From contig NZ_KQ483358.1 of NCBI RefSeq assembly GCF_001432305.1, positions 876,881 through 940,880 of the forward strand: a DNA stretch of 64,000 nucleotides, written 5' to 3'. Positions 19,223 through 30,897 of the stretch are shown here, piece after piece. Made by a program: the position numbers and the translations under genes. Below the pieces are notes generated by a model that saw only the letters and a list, made by a program, of their open reading frames with translations, had not been told where the DNA came from and did not search any database. The first letter of the stretch is position 1; every line of letters begins with the position of its first letter. Source of the DNA: Curvibacter sp. PAE-UM. Lineage in GTDB: Bacteria; Pseudomonadota; Gammaproteobacteria; Burkholderiales; Burkholderiaceae_C.

Positions 19223-19271
19223 GGGCGTATTTCCAGAGGGGACCGGACCGGGCGGCAGCAGGTCCAGCCGC

Positions 19272-19277
19272 TACAAT
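19272..19277 (+). promoter_or_regulatory. Possible -10 box for bamE in the fur/bamE intergenic region
   Basis: TACAAT lies 30 bases before the bamE ATG in an 84-base divergent gap. No good -35 box is seen at 17 bases. A clear Fur box could not be identified. Confidence 0.3.
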
Positions 19278-19306
19278 GGGCCGATCATATCGCTAGCGCC
19301 AGTTTC

Positions 19307-19813
19307 ATGTTCATTTTCCATCGCGCCCTCGGCCGTCTGGGGCTGGCCCTGCTCTTGGGCGCAGCCCTCTCGGCCTGCAGTTTCCTGCAGCCCTACCGTG
19401 TTCCGGTGGTGCAGGGCAATGTTGTCACGCGCGAGCAGGTAGGGGCCTTGCGTCCGGGCATGAGTCGCATCCAGGTGCGCGACATCCTCGGCACGCCGCT
19501 GCTGGCCAGCGTCTTCCACGCCAACCGCTGGGACTACGTCTTCACCCTCCGGCGCCAGGGCGCCGAGCCGCAGGCCCGCCGTGTCACCGTCTATTTCAAG
19601 GGTGAAACGCTCGAGCGCTTCGAGGCCGATGCCCTGCCCAGCGAGACCGAGTTCGTCTCCACCCTGGGCAACCAGGAGCCGCCCAAGGTGCCGGTGCTCG
19701 AAGCCACGCCCGAAAAGCTGCAGGAATTCCCGGCCCCGGTCCCGGCGCCTGAAGCCAAGCCCCTGCCGCCCCTGCCCGCCAGCTATCCTCCGCTGGAGCC
19801 GGCCACCCGCTGA
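19307..19813 (+). CDS. bamE: Outer membrane assembly lipoprotein BamE (OmlA/SmpA)
   Basis: A 168-residue lipoprotein. The signal peptide ends in the lipobox LSAC (Cys at about residue 24), followed by [29 protein letters not shown] and [20 protein letters not shown], the SmpA/OmlA core. The tail is Pro/Ala-rich (about 125-168) and longer than in E. coli BamE (113 residues). BamE supports the BAM complex that inserts beta-barrels. The start at 19307 is the only one giving a signal peptide. dapB starts almost at once downstream. Confidence 0.92.
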   Translation: MFIFHRALGRLGLALLLGAALSACSFLQPYRVPVVQGNVVTREQVGALRPGMSRIQVRDILGTPLLASVFHANRWDYVFTLRRQGAEPQARRVTVYFKGETLERFEADALPSETEFVSTLGNQEPPKVPVLEATPEKLQEFPAPVPAPEAKPLPPLPASYPPLEPATR

Positions 19814-19826
19814 GATGGACCACGCC

Positions 19827-20642
19827 ATGACCGCACACACGCCCCACCCGATCGCCATCGCCGGCGCTTCCGGCCGCATGGGCCGCATGCTCATCGAGGC
19901 CGTGCATGCGGCCGAGGACTGCCGGCTGGCCGGGGCCCTGGACGTGGCGGCCAGCCCCGCCATTGGCAGCGATGCCACCGCCTTCCTGGGTCACGCAAGC
20001 AGCGTGCACATCACGGCCGATCTGAAGGCCGGTCTGCAGAATGCCCGCACCCTGATCGACTTCACGCGCCCCGAGGGCACGATGGCCCATCTCAAGGTCT
20101 GCCGCGAGCTGGGCGTGGCCATGGTGATCGGCACCACTGGCTTCAGCGAGGCGCAGAAGGCGGAGATCGCCGCTGCCGCCAAGGACATCGCCATCATGCT
20201 GTCGCCGAACATGAGCGTGGGCGTCAACGTCACGCTCAAGCTGCTGGAGATGGCGGCCAAGGCTCTGTCCACGGGCTACGACATTGAGATCATCGAGGCG
20301 CATCACCGCCACAAGGTCGATGCGCCCTCGGGCACGGCCATCAAGATGGGCGAGGTGATCGCCGGTGCGCTGGGCCGCGACCTCAAGGACTGTGCCGTCT
20401 ACGAGCGTTACGGCCACACCGGCGAGCGCGATCCGTCCAGCATCGGTTTTGCCACCATCCGCGGTGGTGACATCGTGGGCGACCACACCGTGCTCTTCGC
20501 CGGCATCGGCGAGCGCATCGAGGTCACACACAAATCCGCCAGCCGCGTGACCTACGCCCAGGGCAGCCTGCGCGCCGTGCGCTACCTGGCCGGACGCCAG
20601 AGCGGCCTGTACGACATGTTCGACGTGCTCGGGCTCAAGTGA
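19827..20642 (+). CDS. dapB: 4-hydroxy-tetrahydrodipicolinate reductase
   Basis: A 271-residue DapB for lysine/diaminopimelate synthesis. It has the NAD(P) motif [11 protein letters not shown] near the N-terminus, [18 protein letters not shown], the catalytic segment [18 protein letters not shown] and [20 protein letters not shown]. An in-frame ATG at 19815 would add four residues; 19827 was chosen because a GGA lies at SD distance. It follows bamE by about 13 bases and precedes leuS by 16. Confidence 0.94.
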   Translation: MTAHTPHPIAIAGASGRMGRMLIEAVHAAEDCRLAGALDVAASPAIGSDATAFLGHASSVHITADLKAGLQNARTLIDFTRPEGTMAHLKVCRELGVAMVIGTTGFSEAQKAEIAAAAKDIAIMLSPNMSVGVNVTLKLLEMAAKALSTGYDIEIIEAHHRHKVDAPSGTAIKMGEVIAGALGRDLKDCAVYERYGHTGERDPSSIGFATIRGGDIVGDHTVLFAGIGERIEVTHKSASRVTYAQGSLRAVRYLAGRQSGLYDMFDVLGLK

Positions 20643-20658
20643 ACTGAATCTGTCAGCC

Positions 20659-23352
20659 ATGCAAGACAAATACCAACACCTCGAGGTCGAGAAGGCCGCC
20701 CACAGCCACTGGGTGGCACGTGATGCCTACCGCGTGACGGAAGACGCCGGCAAGAAGAAGTTCTACGCCTGCTCCATGCTGCCCTACCCCAGCGGCAAGC
20801 TGCACATGGGCCACGTGCGCAACTACACCATCAACGACATGCTCACGCGCTACCTGCGCATGAACGGCTACAACGTCCTGATGCCCATGGGCTGGGACGC
20901 CTTCGGCCTGCCGGCCGAGAACGCGGCACTCAAGAACGGCGTGCCGCCGGCCAAGTGGACCTACGAGAACATCGCCTACATGAAGGGGCAGATGCAGGCC
21001 ATGGGCCTGGCCATCGACTGGAGCCGCGAGGTCGCCACCTGCGACCCCACGTACTACAAGTGGAACCAGTGGCTCTTCCTCAAGATGCTGGAGAAGGGCA
21101 TCGCCTACCGCAAGACCCAGGTCGTGAACTGGGACCCGGTGGACCAGACCGTGCTGGCCAATGAGCAGGTCATCGACGGCCGCGGCTGGCGCACCGGTGC
21201 CCTGGTCGAGAAGCGCGAGATCCCCGGTTATTACCTGAAGATCACCGACTACGCGCAGGAGCTGCTGGACCACGTGCAGATCGGCAACGACAAGGCCACG
21301 CTCAAGGGCTGGCCCGAGCGCGTGCGCCTGATGCAGGAGAACTGGATCGGCCGCAGCGAGGGCGTGCGCTTTGCGTTCACCCACAACATCCAGGGTGAGG
21401 ACGGCCAGCCCATCGGTGATGGCCGCATGTACGTCTTCACCACGCGTGCCGACACCATCATGGGTGTGACCTTCTGCGCCGTGGCGCCCGAGCATCCGCT
21501 GGCCCAGCACGCGGCGAAGAGCAACCCGAAGCTGGCAGCCTTTATTGAAGACTGCAAGAAGGGCGGCACCACCGAGGCCGAACTGGCCTTGCGGGACAAG
21601 GAGGGCATGCCCACGGGCCTCTTCGTCAAGCATCCGCTGATCGACGAGCAGGTCGAGGTCTGGGTCGGCAACTACGTGCTCATGAGCTATGGCGACGGCG
21701 CCGTCATGGGTGTGCCGGCGCACGACGAGCGCGACTTCGCCTTTGCGCTGAAGTACCAGCTGCCGATCCGCCAGGTGGTGCACGTCGACGGCGAGCATTA
21801 CGACTACCACCATTGGCACGAGTGGTACGCCGACAAGGCCAAGGGTGTGACCATCAACTCCGACACCTTCAGCGGCCTGGCCTACGCCGAAGCGGTGAAC
21901 GCGGTGGCGCATGCCTTGCAGGTGCGCGGCCTGGGCGAGAAGAAGACCACCTGGCGCCTGCGCGACTGGGGCGTTTCGCGCCAGCGCTACTGGGGCACGC
22001 CGATTCCCATCATCCACTGCGAGGAACATGGCGCGGTGCCGGTGCCCGAGAAGGACCTGCCCGTGGTGTTGCCGCAGGATTGCATCCCCGACGGTTCGGG
22101 CAACCCGCTGCACAAGCACGAAGATTTCCACGCCGGCGTGGTCTGCCCGGTGTGTGGCAAGCCCGCGCGGCGCGAAACCGACACCATGGACACCTTCGTG
22201 GATTCGTCCTGGTACTACATGCGCTACTGCGATCCGGCCAACCCGGACAAGATGGTGGCGGATGGCGCGCAGTACTGGATGCCGATGGACCAGTACATCG
22301 GCGGCATCGAGCATGCCATCCTGCACCTGCTGTATGCGCGCTTCTGGACCAAGGTCATGCGCGACCTGGGGCTGGTGAAAGTGGATGAGCCCTTCACCAA
22401 GCTGCTGACGCAGGGCATGGTGCTCAACCACATCTACTCGCGCCGCACCGACAAGGGCGGCAAGGAGTACTACTGGCCGCATGACGTGGAGCATGTGCTC
22501 GATGCCGGCGGCAAGATCACGGGCGCCAGGCTGAACAAGGCGGTGGGTGGCCTGCCCTCGGGTACGGCCATCGACTACGAGGGCGTGGGCACCATGTCCA
22601 AGTCCAAGAACAACGGCGTCGACCCTCAGGACCTGATCGAGAAGTACGGCGCCGACACGGCGCGCCTGTACACCATGTTCACCGCGCCGCCCGAGGCCAC
22701 GCTGGAGTGGAACGACGCAGCCGTGGAAGGCAGCTACCGCTTCCTGCGCCGCGTCTGGAACTTCGGCGTCAAGCTGAGCGGACTGGATCACACCACCGCG
22801 CTGGCCAGCGTGGCCGGCGTGAAGAAGCTCAAGGACGTGAGCTTCGGCAAGGAAGCCAAGGCCCTGCGCCTGGAAATCCACAGCGTGCTCAAGCAGGTCG
22901 ACTACGACTACCAGCGCATGCAGTACAACACCGTGGTCTCCGGTGCCATGAAGCTGCTCAATGCCCTCGAGGACTTCAAGGCCGCCGGCACACCCGGCGC
23001 CGAGGTGGCGCTGATCGAAGGTTTCGGCATTCTCTTGCGCTGCATCTACCCGGCCACGCCGCACATCACGCACGCGCTGTGGAGCGAACTGGGCTACGCC
23101 GGCGTGTTGGGTGAACTGCTGGACGCACCCTGGCCCCAGGTGGACGAGTCCGCCTTGCAGCAGGACGAGATCGAGCTCATGCTGCAGATCAACGGCAAGC
23201 TGCGCGGCGCCATCCTGGTGCCGGCTGGTGCCTCCAAGGAAGCCATCGAGGCCATCGCCGTGGCCAGCGAGCCGGTACAGACCCAGGCCGAGGGCGGGGC
23301 AATCAAACGCGTCATCGTGGTGCCGGGCCGCCTGGTCAACGTGGTGGTCTGA
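20659..23352 (+). CDS. leuS: Leucyl-tRNA synthetase
   Basis: An 897-residue class I aminoacyl-tRNA synthetase. The HIGH motif is HMGH (residues 49-52, in [11 protein letters not shown]), and KMSKS appears as TMSKSKNNG (Met at about residue 646). The CP1 editing domain is present ([20 protein letters not shown]), as is a Zn-type segment ([21 protein letters not shown]). It starts a run with lptE and holA, as in most proteobacteria. Confidence 0.97.
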   Translation: MQDKYQHLEVEKAAHSHWVARDAYRVTEDAGKKKFYACSMLPYPSGKLHMGHVRNYTINDMLTRYLRMNGYNVLMPMGWDAFGLPAENAALKNGVPPAKWTYENIAYMKGQMQAMGLAIDWSREVATCDPTYYKWNQWLFLKMLEKGIAYRKTQVVNWDPVDQTVLANEQVIDGRGWRTGALVEKREIPGYYLKITDYAQELLDHVQIGNDKATLKGWPERVRLMQENWIGRSEGVRFAFTHNIQGEDGQPIGDGRMYVFTTRADTIMGVTFCAVAPEHPLAQHAAKSNPKLAAFIEDCKKGGTTEAELALRDKEGMPTGLFVKHPLIDEQVEVWVGNYVLMSYGDGAVMGVPAHDERDFAFALKYQLPIRQVVHVDGEHYDYHHWHEWYADKAKGVTINSDTFSGLAYAEAVNAVAHALQVRGLGEKKTTWRLRDWGVSRQRYWGTPIPIIHCEEHGAVPVPEKDLPVVLPQDCIPDGSGNPLHKHEDFHAGVVCPVCGKPARRETDTMDTFVDSSWYYMRYCDPANPDKMVADGAQYWMPMDQYIGGIEHAILHLLYARFWTKVMRDLGLVKVDEPFTKLLTQGMVLNHIYSRRTDKGGKEYYWPHDVEHVLDAGGKITGARLNKAVGGLPSGTAIDYEGVGTMSKSKNNGVDPQDLIEKYGADTARLYTMFTAPPEATLEWNDAAVEGSYRFLRRVWNFGVKLSGLDHTTALASVAGVKKLKDVSFGKEAKALRLEIHSVLKQVDYDYQRMQYNTVVSGAMKLLNALEDFKAAGTPGAEVALIEGFGILLRCIYPATPHITHALWSELGYAGVLGELLDAPWPQVDESALQQDEIELMLQINGKLRGAILVPAGASKEAIEAIAVASEPVQTQAEGGAIKRVIVVPGRLVNVVV

Positions 23353-23356
23353 GGCC

Positions 23357-23860
23357 ATGAATCGGCGCCTCCCGGCCTGGCTCTTGTTTGCACTGCTGCT
23401 GGCGCTGGCCGGCTGTGGTTTCGGCCTGCGCCAGCCGGTCAACTTTGCCTTCTCTTCGCTCTACAGCGGCGTGCCGCCGACTTCGCCGCTGGGTGTGGAA
23501 CTCAAGCGCCAGTTGCAGTCCAGTGGCCAGTTGCAGTACATCACCGAGGCCTCACGCCAGCAGGAGGCGCAGGCGGTGCTCGACATCCTCACCGAGCAGC
23601 GCGTGAAGTCCGTGGTCGGCGTCAGCGCCACCGGCCAGGTGCGCGAATTCCAGTTGCGCCTCATCATCAAGTTCCGCCTGCGTACGCCGCAGGGCAAGGA
23701 GCTCATCCCCGAGACCGAACTGGTGCAGCAACGTGCGCTCAGCTACGACGAAGTCTTTGCCCTGGCCAAGGAGGCCGAGGAGGCGCTCCTCTACCGCAAT
23801 ATGCAAAGCGACATGGTGCAGCAGATCCTGCGTCGCCTCGCGGCGGTGAAAGAGATCTAG
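23357..23860 (+). CDS. lptE: LPS-assembly lipoprotein LptE
   Basis: A 167-residue lipoprotein with signal peptide and lipobox LALAGC (Cys at about residue 19), then GFGLRQPVNFAFSSLY, the typical LptE start. LptE plugs the LptD barrel for LPS insertion in the outer membrane. The ATG is 4 bases after the leuS stop; the position between leuS and holA is the conserved one. Confidence 0.93.
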   Translation: MNRRLPAWLLFALLLALAGCGFGLRQPVNFAFSSLYSGVPPTSPLGVELKRQLQSSGQLQYITEASRQQEAQAVLDILTEQRVKSVVGVSATGQVREFQLRLIIKFRLRTPQGKELIPETELVQQRALSYDEVFALAKEAEEALLYRNMQSDMVQQILRRLAAVKEI

Positions 23861-23896
23861 GCCCCAGCGCCGGCACCACGACCGCCGCCAACTCCC

Positions 23897-24976
23897 ATGC
23901 AAGTCGCCGCCGCCCAGATCTCCGCCCAGCTGCAGCGCGGGCTCAAGAGCCTGTACACCGTGCATGGCGACGAGCCGCTGTTGCAGCAGGAAGCGGCCGA
24001 CACCATCCGCGCCGTCGCGCGTGCCCAGGGCTATACCGAGCGCACCGTGCACACGGTGGCCGGCGCGCATTTCGACTGGAGCGAGGTGCTGGCCGCCGGC
24101 GGAAGCCTGAGCCTGTTCGCCGACAAGCAGATCGTCGAGATCCGCATCCCCTCGGGCAAGCCCGGCAAGGACGGCAGCGTGGCGCTGCAGCAGCTGGCCG
24201 AGGCCGCCCAGGGCAACGACAGCACGCTCACGCTGGTGCTGTTGCCGCGCCTGGACAAGGCCACCAAGACCGGCGCCTGGTTCGCCGCCCTGGAGAGCTT
24301 TGGCGTGACGGTGCAGGTCGAGCCGGTCGAGCGCCGGGCCTTGCCGCAATGGATCGCGCAGCGCCTGGGCGCCCAGGGCCAGCGCGTGACGGGTGGCGAG
24401 GAAGGGCAGCGCACCCTGCAGTTCTTTGCCGACCGGGTCGAGGGCAATCTGCTGGCCGCGCACCAGGAAATCCAGAAGCTCGCCCTGCTTTACCCGCAAG
24501 GCGAGCTGAGCTTCGAGCAGGTCGAGGGCGCGGTGCTCAACGTGGCGCGTTATGACGTCTTCAAGCTGTCCGAAGCCGTGCTGGCCGGCCAGGCGGCACG
24601 CGTGCAGCGCATGCTCGATGGCCTGAAGGCCGAGGGCGAGGCCGAGGTGCTGGTGCACTACGCCCTGAGCGAGGACATCCGCGCCCTCAAGCGCGTCAAG
24701 GATGCCATCTCCGCCGGCCGTCCCCTGCCCATGGCGCTGCGCGAGCAACGCATCTGGGGCCTGAAGGAGCGCCTGTACGAGCGCGTGCTGCCCCTGCTGA
24801 CGGCCACCGAGCTGTCCCATCTGCTGCAGGCGGCACACCAGGTCGACGGCATCGTCAAAGGACTGAAGGTGCCCGGGTGGCCGACGGACGGCTGGCAGGC
24901 CCTGCAGCGCCTGGCCCTGCAGCTGTGCGGGCACTGTGCGTCGCCAGCCGCAAAAACCGCCGCCGTGAGAAAATGA
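23897..24976 (+). CDS. holA: DNA polymerase III subunit delta
   Basis: A 359-residue clamp-loader delta subunit. Family segments are [20 protein letters not shown] at the N-terminus (degenerate AAA+ domain), [34 protein letters not shown] and a C-terminal helical collar domain. It opens the beta clamp for loading. Its place after lptE is conserved. proA starts 4 bases later. Confidence 0.93.
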   Translation: MQVAAAQISAQLQRGLKSLYTVHGDEPLLQQEAADTIRAVARAQGYTERTVHTVAGAHFDWSEVLAAGGSLSLFADKQIVEIRIPSGKPGKDGSVALQQLAEAAQGNDSTLTLVLLPRLDKATKTGAWFAALESFGVTVQVEPVERRALPQWIAQRLGAQGQRVTGGEEGQRTLQFFADRVEGNLLAAHQEIQKLALLYPQGELSFEQVEGAVLNVARYDVFKLSEAVLAGQAARVQRMLDGLKAEGEAEVLVHYALSEDIRALKRVKDAISAGRPLPMALREQRIWGLKERLYERVLPLLTATELSHLLQAAHQVDGIVKGLKVPGWPTDGWQALQRLALQLCGHCASPAAKTAAVRK

Positions 24977-24980
24977 GCCC

Positions 24981-26273
24981 ATGAACGCGCCCGACGCCAC
25001 TGCCCGCATCACTGAGACCACCCAGACCCTGGGCCGGCAGGCGCGCGTCGCCGCTGCCGGGATGGCCAAGGCCGGCACCGCGCAGAAGAACGCCGCCCTG
25101 CGCCGCCTGGCCGAACTGCTGCGCGCCAATACCGCTGCGCTGGCGCAGGACAATGAAAAAGATCTGGTCCGTGCCAAAGCGGCTGGCCTGGCCGAACCCA
25201 TGGTGGACCGCCTGCGCCTGACACCGAAGGTCATCGAGACCGTGGCGCTGGGCTGCGAGCAGCTCGCGGCCATGGGCGACATCATTGGCGAGATCATCGG
25301 CATGAAACAACAGCCCAGCGGCATCCGCGTGGGGCAGATGCGCGTGCCCATCGGCGTCTTCGGCATGATCTTCGAGAGCCGGCCCAACGTCACCATCGAG
25401 GCGGCCAGCCTGAGCATCAAGAGCGGCAATGCCTGCATCCTGCGCGGCGGCTCCGAGGCCATCGAGTCCAACAAGGCACTGGCGAAGCTGGTGCAGCAGG
25501 CGCTGGTCGAGTCCGGTTTGCCGGCCGAGGCCGTGCAGCTGGTGCAGACCACAGACCGCGAGGTGGTGGGCCAGCTCATCACCATGCCCGAGTACGTGGA
25601 CGTGATCATCCCGCGCGGTGGCAAGTCGCTGATCGAGCGCATCAGCCGCGAGGCCAAGGTGCCCGTCATCAAGCACCTGGACGGCAACTGCCACACCTAT
25701 GTCGACGATCCCTGCGACCTCGACATGGCCGTCAAGGTGGCCGACAACGCCAAGACCCACAAGTACAGCCCCTGCAACGCCACCGAGAGCCTGCTGGTGG
25801 CGCGCGGCGTGGCCACGGACTTTCTGCCGCGCATCGGTGCCGTGTTCGCAGCCAAGGGCGTGGAGATGCGCTGCGACCCCGAGGCCTGGGCCATCCTGGA
25901 AGGTATTCCCGGCGCCAACCTGAAAGAGGCGAACGAGCAGGACTGGTACGAGGAATACCTGGCGCCCATCATCGCCGTCAAGGTGGTGGCGGGGCTGGAC
26001 GAGGCGATTACCCACATCAACCAGTACGGCAGCCATCACACCGACGCCATCATCACGCGCGACCACATGCACGCCCAGGCCTTCCTGCGCGAGGTGGATT
26101 CGGGCAGCGTGATGGTCAACGCCAGCACGCGTTTTGCCGACGGCTTCGAATACGGCCTGGGCGCCGAGATCGGCATCAGTACCGACAAGTTCCACGCCCG
26201 CGGCCCGGTGGGCCTCGAAGGGCTGACCTCGCTCAAGTACGTGGTGCTGGGCGAAGGCGAAGTGAGGTCCTGA
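24981..26273 (+). CDS. proA: Gamma-glutamyl phosphate reductase
   Basis: A 430-residue ALDH-fold enzyme that makes glutamate-5-semialdehyde for proline synthesis. It has [44 protein letters not shown], the active Cys in YSPCNATES and the C-terminal [20 protein letters not shown]. proB is not adjacent; the holA-proA pair is common in this order. Confidence 0.95.
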   Translation: MNAPDATARITETTQTLGRQARVAAAGMAKAGTAQKNAALRRLAELLRANTAALAQDNEKDLVRAKAAGLAEPMVDRLRLTPKVIETVALGCEQLAAMGDIIGEIIGMKQQPSGIRVGQMRVPIGVFGMIFESRPNVTIEAASLSIKSGNACILRGGSEAIESNKALAKLVQQALVESGLPAEAVQLVQTTDREVVGQLITMPEYVDVIIPRGGKSLIERISREAKVPVIKHLDGNCHTYVDDPCDLDMAVKVADNAKTHKYSPCNATESLLVARGVATDFLPRIGAVFAAKGVEMRCDPEAWAILEGIPGANLKEANEQDWYEEYLAPIIAVKVVAGLDEAITHINQYGSHHTDAIITRDHMHAQAFLREVDSGSVMVNASTRFADGFEYGLGAEIGISTDKFHARGPVGLEGLTSLKYVVLGEGEVRS

Positions 26274-26365
26274 ACGGCCGCATGGCGGTGCCGGCCCGGG
26301 CCTTGAATTCGGCGGCCAGCCCGCCACGTCCTAGAATTGCTTCACCCATCCATTAGCGAGGCCGC

Positions 26366-27661
26366 ATGGTCCCCCATCTCATCACGGCCCTGACCGGTCC
26401 GATCAACGAGCTCGAGCAGCGCATCCTCGACTCCATGCCCGCCATCGAGCGCTGGTTCCGACTGGAGTGGATGGAACACACGCCGCCCTTCTACAGCTCG
26501 GTGGATATCCGCAACGCGGGCTTCAAGCTGGCCCCGGTGGACACCAACCTCTATCCCGGCGGCTGGAACAACCTCACGCCCGAGATGCTGCCGCTGGCCG
26601 TGCAGGCCGCCATGGCGGCGATCGAGAAGATCTGCCCCGAGGCGCGCAACCTGCTGCTCATTCCCGAGAACCACACGCGCAACACCTTCTACCTGAGCAA
26701 TGTGGCGCAGCTGCGGCGCATCTTCCACATGGCCGGCCTGAACGTGCGCATCGGCTCCATCAGCCCCGAGATCAAGAAGAACACCACCATCGAGCTGCCT
26801 GGCGGCGAGACCGTGACGCTGGAGCCGGTGATCCGCAGCAAGACCCGCCTGGGGCTGAAGGACTTCGACCCCTGCACCATCCTGCTCAACAACGACCTCT
26901 CGGCCGGCATTCCCGGCATCCTGGAGGATATCCATGAGCAGTACCTGCTGCCGCCGCTGCACGCCGGCTGGTCGGTGCGCCGCAAGAGCAAGCATTTCCA
27001 GAGCTACGAGGAAGTTTCCAAGCGCTTCGGCAAGTTGCTGGGCATCGACCCCTGGCTGATCAACCCCATGTTCAACCAGTGCGGCCAGGTCAACTTTGCC
27101 GAAAGCAGCGGCATGGACTGCCTGACCAGCAACGTCGATGCCTTGCTGGGCAAGATCCGTCGCAAGTACAAGGAGTACGGCATCAAGGAAAAGCCCTTTG
27201 TCGTCGTCAAGGCCGACAACGGTACTTACGGCATGGGCATCATGACCGTGCGCGACGTCAAGGAGCTCGAAGACCTGAACCGCCGTACGCGCAACAAGAT
27301 GAGCGTGATCAAGGACGGCCAGGAGGTCAGCGAGGTCATCATCCAGGAGGGGGTGCTGACCAACGAGCGCATGCACGACGCCGTGGCCGAGCCCGTGGTC
27401 TACATGATGGACCGTTATGTGGTGGGCGGTTTCTACCGCGTGCATGCCGAGCGCGGCGTGGACGAAAATCTCAATGCGCCGGGCTCCAGCTTCGTACCCT
27501 TGGCTTTCGACCAGAGCACCCGACTGCCTCAGCCCGGTGCCAAACCCGGCGCCAGCGCCCCCAACCGCTTCTACATGTACGGGGTGATCGGCCGCCTGGC
27601 CATGCTGGCGGCCAGCTACGAGCTGGAAGCCACCAATCCCGAGGCTGAGGTCTACGAGTAA
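26366..27661 (+). CDS. gshA: Glutamate-cysteine ligase (proteobacterial GshA type)
   Basis: A 431-residue protein matching the beta/gammaproteobacterial glutamate-cysteine ligase family first noted in Acidithiobacillus, which is unrelated in sequence to E. coli GshA. Typical segments are FYSSVDIRNAGFKLAPVDTN, YPGGWNNL, LIPENHTRNTFYLSNVAQL, VVKADNGTYGMGIMTV and VYMMDRYVVGGFYRVHAE. It makes gamma-glutamylcysteine, the first step of glutathione synthesis. gshB, often the next gene, is replaced here by kup. Confidence 0.9.
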   Translation: MVPHLITALTGPINELEQRILDSMPAIERWFRLEWMEHTPPFYSSVDIRNAGFKLAPVDTNLYPGGWNNLTPEMLPLAVQAAMAAIEKICPEARNLLLIPENHTRNTFYLSNVAQLRRIFHMAGLNVRIGSISPEIKKNTTIELPGGETVTLEPVIRSKTRLGLKDFDPCTILLNNDLSAGIPGILEDIHEQYLLPPLHAGWSVRRKSKHFQSYEEVSKRFGKLLGIDPWLINPMFNQCGQVNFAESSGMDCLTSNVDALLGKIRRKYKEYGIKEKPFVVVKADNGTYGMGIMTVRDVKELEDLNRRTRNKMSVIKDGQEVSEVIIQEGVLTNERMHDAVAEPVVYMMDRYVVGGFYRVHAERGVDENLNAPGSSFVPLAFDQSTRLPQPGAKPGASAPNRFYMYGVIGRLAMLAASYELEATNPEAEVYE

Positions 27662-27807
27662 GCGGGTTCCACCCTGAGTTGCTGCGCTGCAACAATCCGG
27701 GCTGCCGGCGGGGTGGCCGAGCGGCATCGTTTGGCGCGCCGGGGCGGTCGGAGCACAATAGCGCATCTGCATAGCTTGAACCCCGCCCTTGAAGACGGGG
27801 CCCATTT

Positions 27808-29676
27808 GTGTCCGCATCCAAATCCTCGCTCGCGGCCCTGACCCTGGGCGCCATCGGTGTTGTCTACGGTGATATCGGCACCAGCGTCCTGTACGCGGTC
27901 AAGGAGGTGTTCGGTTCCGGGCACGTGGCCTTCTCGCCGGACAACGTCTACGGCATCCTCTCCATCTTTTTCTGGACGCTGACGGTCATCGTCTCGCTCA
28001 AGTACGTCACGCTGGTGCTGCGGGCGGACAACAATGGCGAAGGCGGGCTGGTGGCCATGTTGGCGCTGGCTTCGCAGTCGGTCAAGGACAAGCCGGCACT
28101 GCGCCGCGTACTGCTGCTGGTCGGCATCTTCGGCACCTGCCTGTTCTACGGCGATGGTGTCATCACCCCGGCGATCTCGGTGTTGTCGGCGGTGGAAGGC
28201 CTGGAAGTGGTGTCACCCACCTTCAAGGCCGCGGTCATACCGCTCACCCTGGTGATCCTGTTCGGGCTGTTTGCCGTTCAAAAGCGCGGTACGGCCGGCA
28301 TCGGCAAGTTCTTCGGCCCCATCACCCTGGTCTGGTTCGCGATCATCTCTCTGCTAGGTCTGGCGCAGATTGCCAGCAATCCCGCCATCCTGTGGGCGCT
28401 CAGTCCGCATTACGCCGTCGGTTTCATGTGGCACAACCCGGGCACCACCTTCATCATCCTGGGGGCGGTGGTGTTGTGCGTGACCGGCGGTGAGGCGCTG
28501 TACGCCGACATGGGACACTTCGGCAAGAAGCCGATCCGCCTGGCCTGGTTCTCGGTGGTCATGCCCGCGCTCACGCTCAACTACTTTGGCCAGGGCGCGC
28601 TGCTGTTGAAGAACCCCGAGGCCGTGAAGAATCCCTTTTTCATGATGGCGCCCGACTGGGCCCTGCTCCCTTTGGTGGGCCTGGCCACCATGGCCACCGT
28701 GATCGCCTCGCAGGCCCTGATCTCCGGGGCCTTCAGCGTGACCAAGCAGGTCATCCAGCTGGGCTACCTGCCGCGCCTGCAGGTGTTGCACACCAGCGTC
28801 AAGGACACCGGGCAGATCTACATGCCCTTCGTGAACTGGGGCCTGTTCGTGGCCATCGTGCTGGCGGTGCTGATGTTCCGATCTTCCAGCAACCTCGCGG
28901 CGGCCTATGGCATTGCCGTCACGCTGGACATGCTGATCACCACCGTGCTGACCTTCTTCGTGTTGCGCTACGGCTGGAAGTACCCGCTCGCATTGTGCCT
29001 GGCGGCCACCGGTTTCTTCTTCGTGGTGGACCTGGCCTTCTTCAGCTCCAACCTCATGAAGCTGCACCATGGGGGCTGGTTTCCCCTGGCCATCGGCGGC
29101 GCCGTCTTCATACTGATGGTCACCTGGAAGCAGGGGCGTGCCCAGCTCAACGCCGCGTTGCGCCAGGATGCGCTGGACCTGCCCGGTTTCCTGGAGGCCG
29201 TGTTCGTCAGTCCGCCGGTGCGGGTGGAAGGCACGGCCGTCTTCCTGACCGCCGAGACCGGCAGCGTGCCCAACGCGCTGCTGCACAACCTCAAGCACAA
29301 CAAGGTGCTGCACGAGAACAACCTCTTCGTCACCGTACGCAACCACGAGGTCCCCTGGATCGGGCTGGACAAGCGCATCGAGATCGAACCGCTGGGGCAT
29401 GACTGCTGGCAGGTCATCGTGCACTACGGCTTCAAGAACGACCCCGATCTGCCCAGTGCGCTGGAGCAGGTCCGTACCCAGGGCTGCGCGCTCAACCCCA
29501 TGACGACCAGCTACTTCCTCTCACGCGATATCGTCATCCCCACCATGGGTCGCGGCATGTCGCCCTGGCGCGAGAAGCTGTTCGCGCAGATGCACCATAA
29601 CGCCAGTGCTGCGGCCGAGTTTCTCAACCTGCCGAACAATGCGGTGGTGGAGTTGGGGTCGAAGATCGAGATCTGA
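27808..29676 (+). CDS. kup: Low-affinity potassium uptake protein Kup
   Basis: A 622-residue K+/H+ symporter of the Kup/HAK/KT family. The first membrane helix holds [20 protein letters not shown], followed by [31 protein letters not shown] and [17 protein letters not shown], with about 12 membrane helices up to residue 450 and a soluble C-terminal domain. The start is GTG at 27808. Transcription ends near a hairpin that now borders an IS element. Confidence 0.95.
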   Translation: MSASKSSLAALTLGAIGVVYGDIGTSVLYAVKEVFGSGHVAFSPDNVYGILSIFFWTLTVIVSLKYVTLVLRADNNGEGGLVAMLALASQSVKDKPALRRVLLLVGIFGTCLFYGDGVITPAISVLSAVEGLEVVSPTFKAAVIPLTLVILFGLFAVQKRGTAGIGKFFGPITLVWFAIISLLGLAQIASNPAILWALSPHYAVGFMWHNPGTTFIILGAVVLCVTGGEALYADMGHFGKKPIRLAWFSVVMPALTLNYFGQGALLLKNPEAVKNPFFMMAPDWALLPLVGLATMATVIASQALISGAFSVTKQVIQLGYLPRLQVLHTSVKDTGQIYMPFVNWGLFVAIVLAVLMFRSSSNLAAAYGIAVTLDMLITTVLTFFVLRYGWKYPLALCLAATGFFFVVDLAFFSSNLMKLHHGGWFPLAIGGAVFILMVTWKQGRAQLNAALRQDALDLPGFLEAVFVSPPVRVEGTAVFLTAETGSVPNALLHNLKHNKVLHENNLFVTVRNHEVPWIGLDKRIEIEPLGHDCWQVIVHYGFKNDPDLPSALEQVRTQGCALNPMTTSYFLSRDIVIPTMGRGMSPWREKLFAQMHHNASAAAEFLNLPNNAVVELGSKIEI

Positions 29677-29746
29677 TCTTCTGGCTTCTTCGATCAGCTG
29701 ATTTGCTGGCGTGGCTTTGTCGGGATATGCCCCCGACAGGGCAGTA

Positions 29747-29774
29747 ACTTTCTTTTGCTTCGCCAAAAGAAAGT
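29747..29774. repeat. Hairpin repeat next to the IS30-family insertion
   Basis: A perfect 11-bp inverted repeat (ACTTTCTTTTG / CAAAAGAAAGT) around CTTCGC. It may be the kup terminator and is related to the hairpin at 31312-31344. The IS element begins 3 bases beyond it. Confidence 0.8.
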
Positions 29775-29777
29775 CAC

Positions 29778-29802
29778 GGCGGATTCAAAGCTGAAGTGCA
29801 AC
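29778..29802 (+). repeat. IS30-family left inverted repeat
   Basis: Pairs with 30880-30904 in inverted orientation, sharing GGCGGATTCAAA and AGTGCAAC. It is followed by the transposase SD AGAAGGAG. Confidence 0.8.
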
Positions 29803-29826
29803 ACACTTCCAGAAGGAGCCCGTTGC

Positions 29827-30897
29827 ATGAAAGCCACCTACACCCACCTGAGCGCCGAGGAACGTGGCGCGATCATGGCCATGAAGTTTCAGGATTGCAG
29901 CGTCCGCGGCATTGCTCGGGCGCTTGGCCGTTGTCCGAGCACCATCAGTCGCGAACTGCGGCGAAATGGCTACAAGCAGGAATCTGAGTTAGGGCCTATG
30001 GGCCGTCCCCGAGTTGCGGGCGGCTACAACGCAGTACGTGCTGGCGTGCGTGCCCGTCGCCTCCGTCGTGCTTGTCGACCAACCCGAAAACTTCATCCGG
30101 ACGGTGCCTTGTGGCAAAGGGTTCATGGCCTGCTGTGCCAGAGCTGGTCGCCTGAACAGATTGCGGGCACACTCAAACGCGAGCATCCCGGGCAACCTCA
30201 ATTGCAAGCTTCCCACGAGACGATCTACACCGCCATTTACGCGGCCCCGCGAGGGGAGCTGCGTCGACAGCTGGTCAGCCTGCTGCGCCAAGGGCGTGGG
30301 GCACGCCGTCCCCAGGCACGAGGCACTGGGCGGCGCGGCGCCCTACAGGACATCGTCAGCATTCATCTGCGCCCCCCCGAAGCCAGCGATCGATTACTAC
30401 CGGGTCACTGGGAAGGCGATCTGATCAAGGGTTCCAGGAACCAATCGGCTGTGGGCACCCTGGTGTGCCGCAAGACCTTGTTCGTCATGCTGGTGAAGAT
30501 GGATGGTGCCACGGCAGAAGAAGCCCTGCGCGGCTACGAACAGGCCTTCAGCCCTCTGGACGATGCATTACGCCAGACCTTGACGTACGACCAGGGCAAG
30601 GAGATGGCGTTGCACAAAAAGCTGGCCGAGAGCACAGGATTGAAGATCTACTTTGCGGACCCGCACAGCCCCTGGCAGCGCGGAATCAACGAGAACACCA
30701 ATGGGCTGATCAGGCAATACCTGCCCAAGGGGACGGATCTGAGCGTCTATAGCCAGCGCCAGCTCGATCACATTGCCTGGAGTCTCAATACCCGCCCTCG
30801 CAAGACCCTTGGGTTCAGGACTCCAGCCGAGGTGCTCTTCGAAGATTGCTTCAAGCAGAATGTCGATATCCAGCCCATCGTTGCACTTGGTATTTGA
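29827..30897 (+). CDS. IS30-family transposase
   Basis: A 356-residue DDE transposase. The N-terminal helix-turn-helix reads IARALGRCPSTISRELRRNG (about residues 28-47), then a linker with SWSPEQIAGTL. The catalytic acids are in GHWEGDLIKG (Asp), LTYDQGKEM (Asp) and GINENTNGLIRQYLPKGTDL (Glu). The frame is intact and the stop lies inside the right inverted repeat. The ATG at 29827 is chosen because AGAAGGAG precedes it and MKATYTHLSAEERG is the usual start. The base composition is slightly less GC-rich than its neighbours. Confidence 0.93.
   Translation: MKATYTHLSAEERGAIMAMKFQDCSVRGIARALGRCPSTISRELRRNGYKQESELGPMGRPRVAGGYNAVRAGVRARRLRRACRPTRKLHPDGALWQRVHGLLCQSWSPEQIAGTLKREHPGQPQLQASHETIYTAIYAAPRGELRRQLVSLLRQGRGARRPQARGTGRRGALQDIVSIHLRPPEASDRLLPGHWEGDLIKGSRNQSAVGTLVCRKTLFVMLVKMDGATAEEALRGYEQAFSPLDDALRQTLTYDQGKEMALHKKLAESTGLKIYFADPHSPWQRGINENTNGLIRQYLPKGTDLSVYSQRQLDHIAWSLNTRPRKTLGFRTPAEVLFEDCFKQNVDIQPIVALGI

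Noticed and set aside
18785-19306. N-terminal extension of bamE
   Set aside because: It is antisense to fur; the lipoprotein signal peptide begins at 19307.
20653-23442. 929-codon open frame on the minus strand opposite leuS
   Set aside because: It mirrors leuS codon by codon, has no domain-like features and is typical of antisense frames in GC-rich DNA. The same holds for 1134-2786, 12728-14731, 46246-48588 and other long antisense frames.
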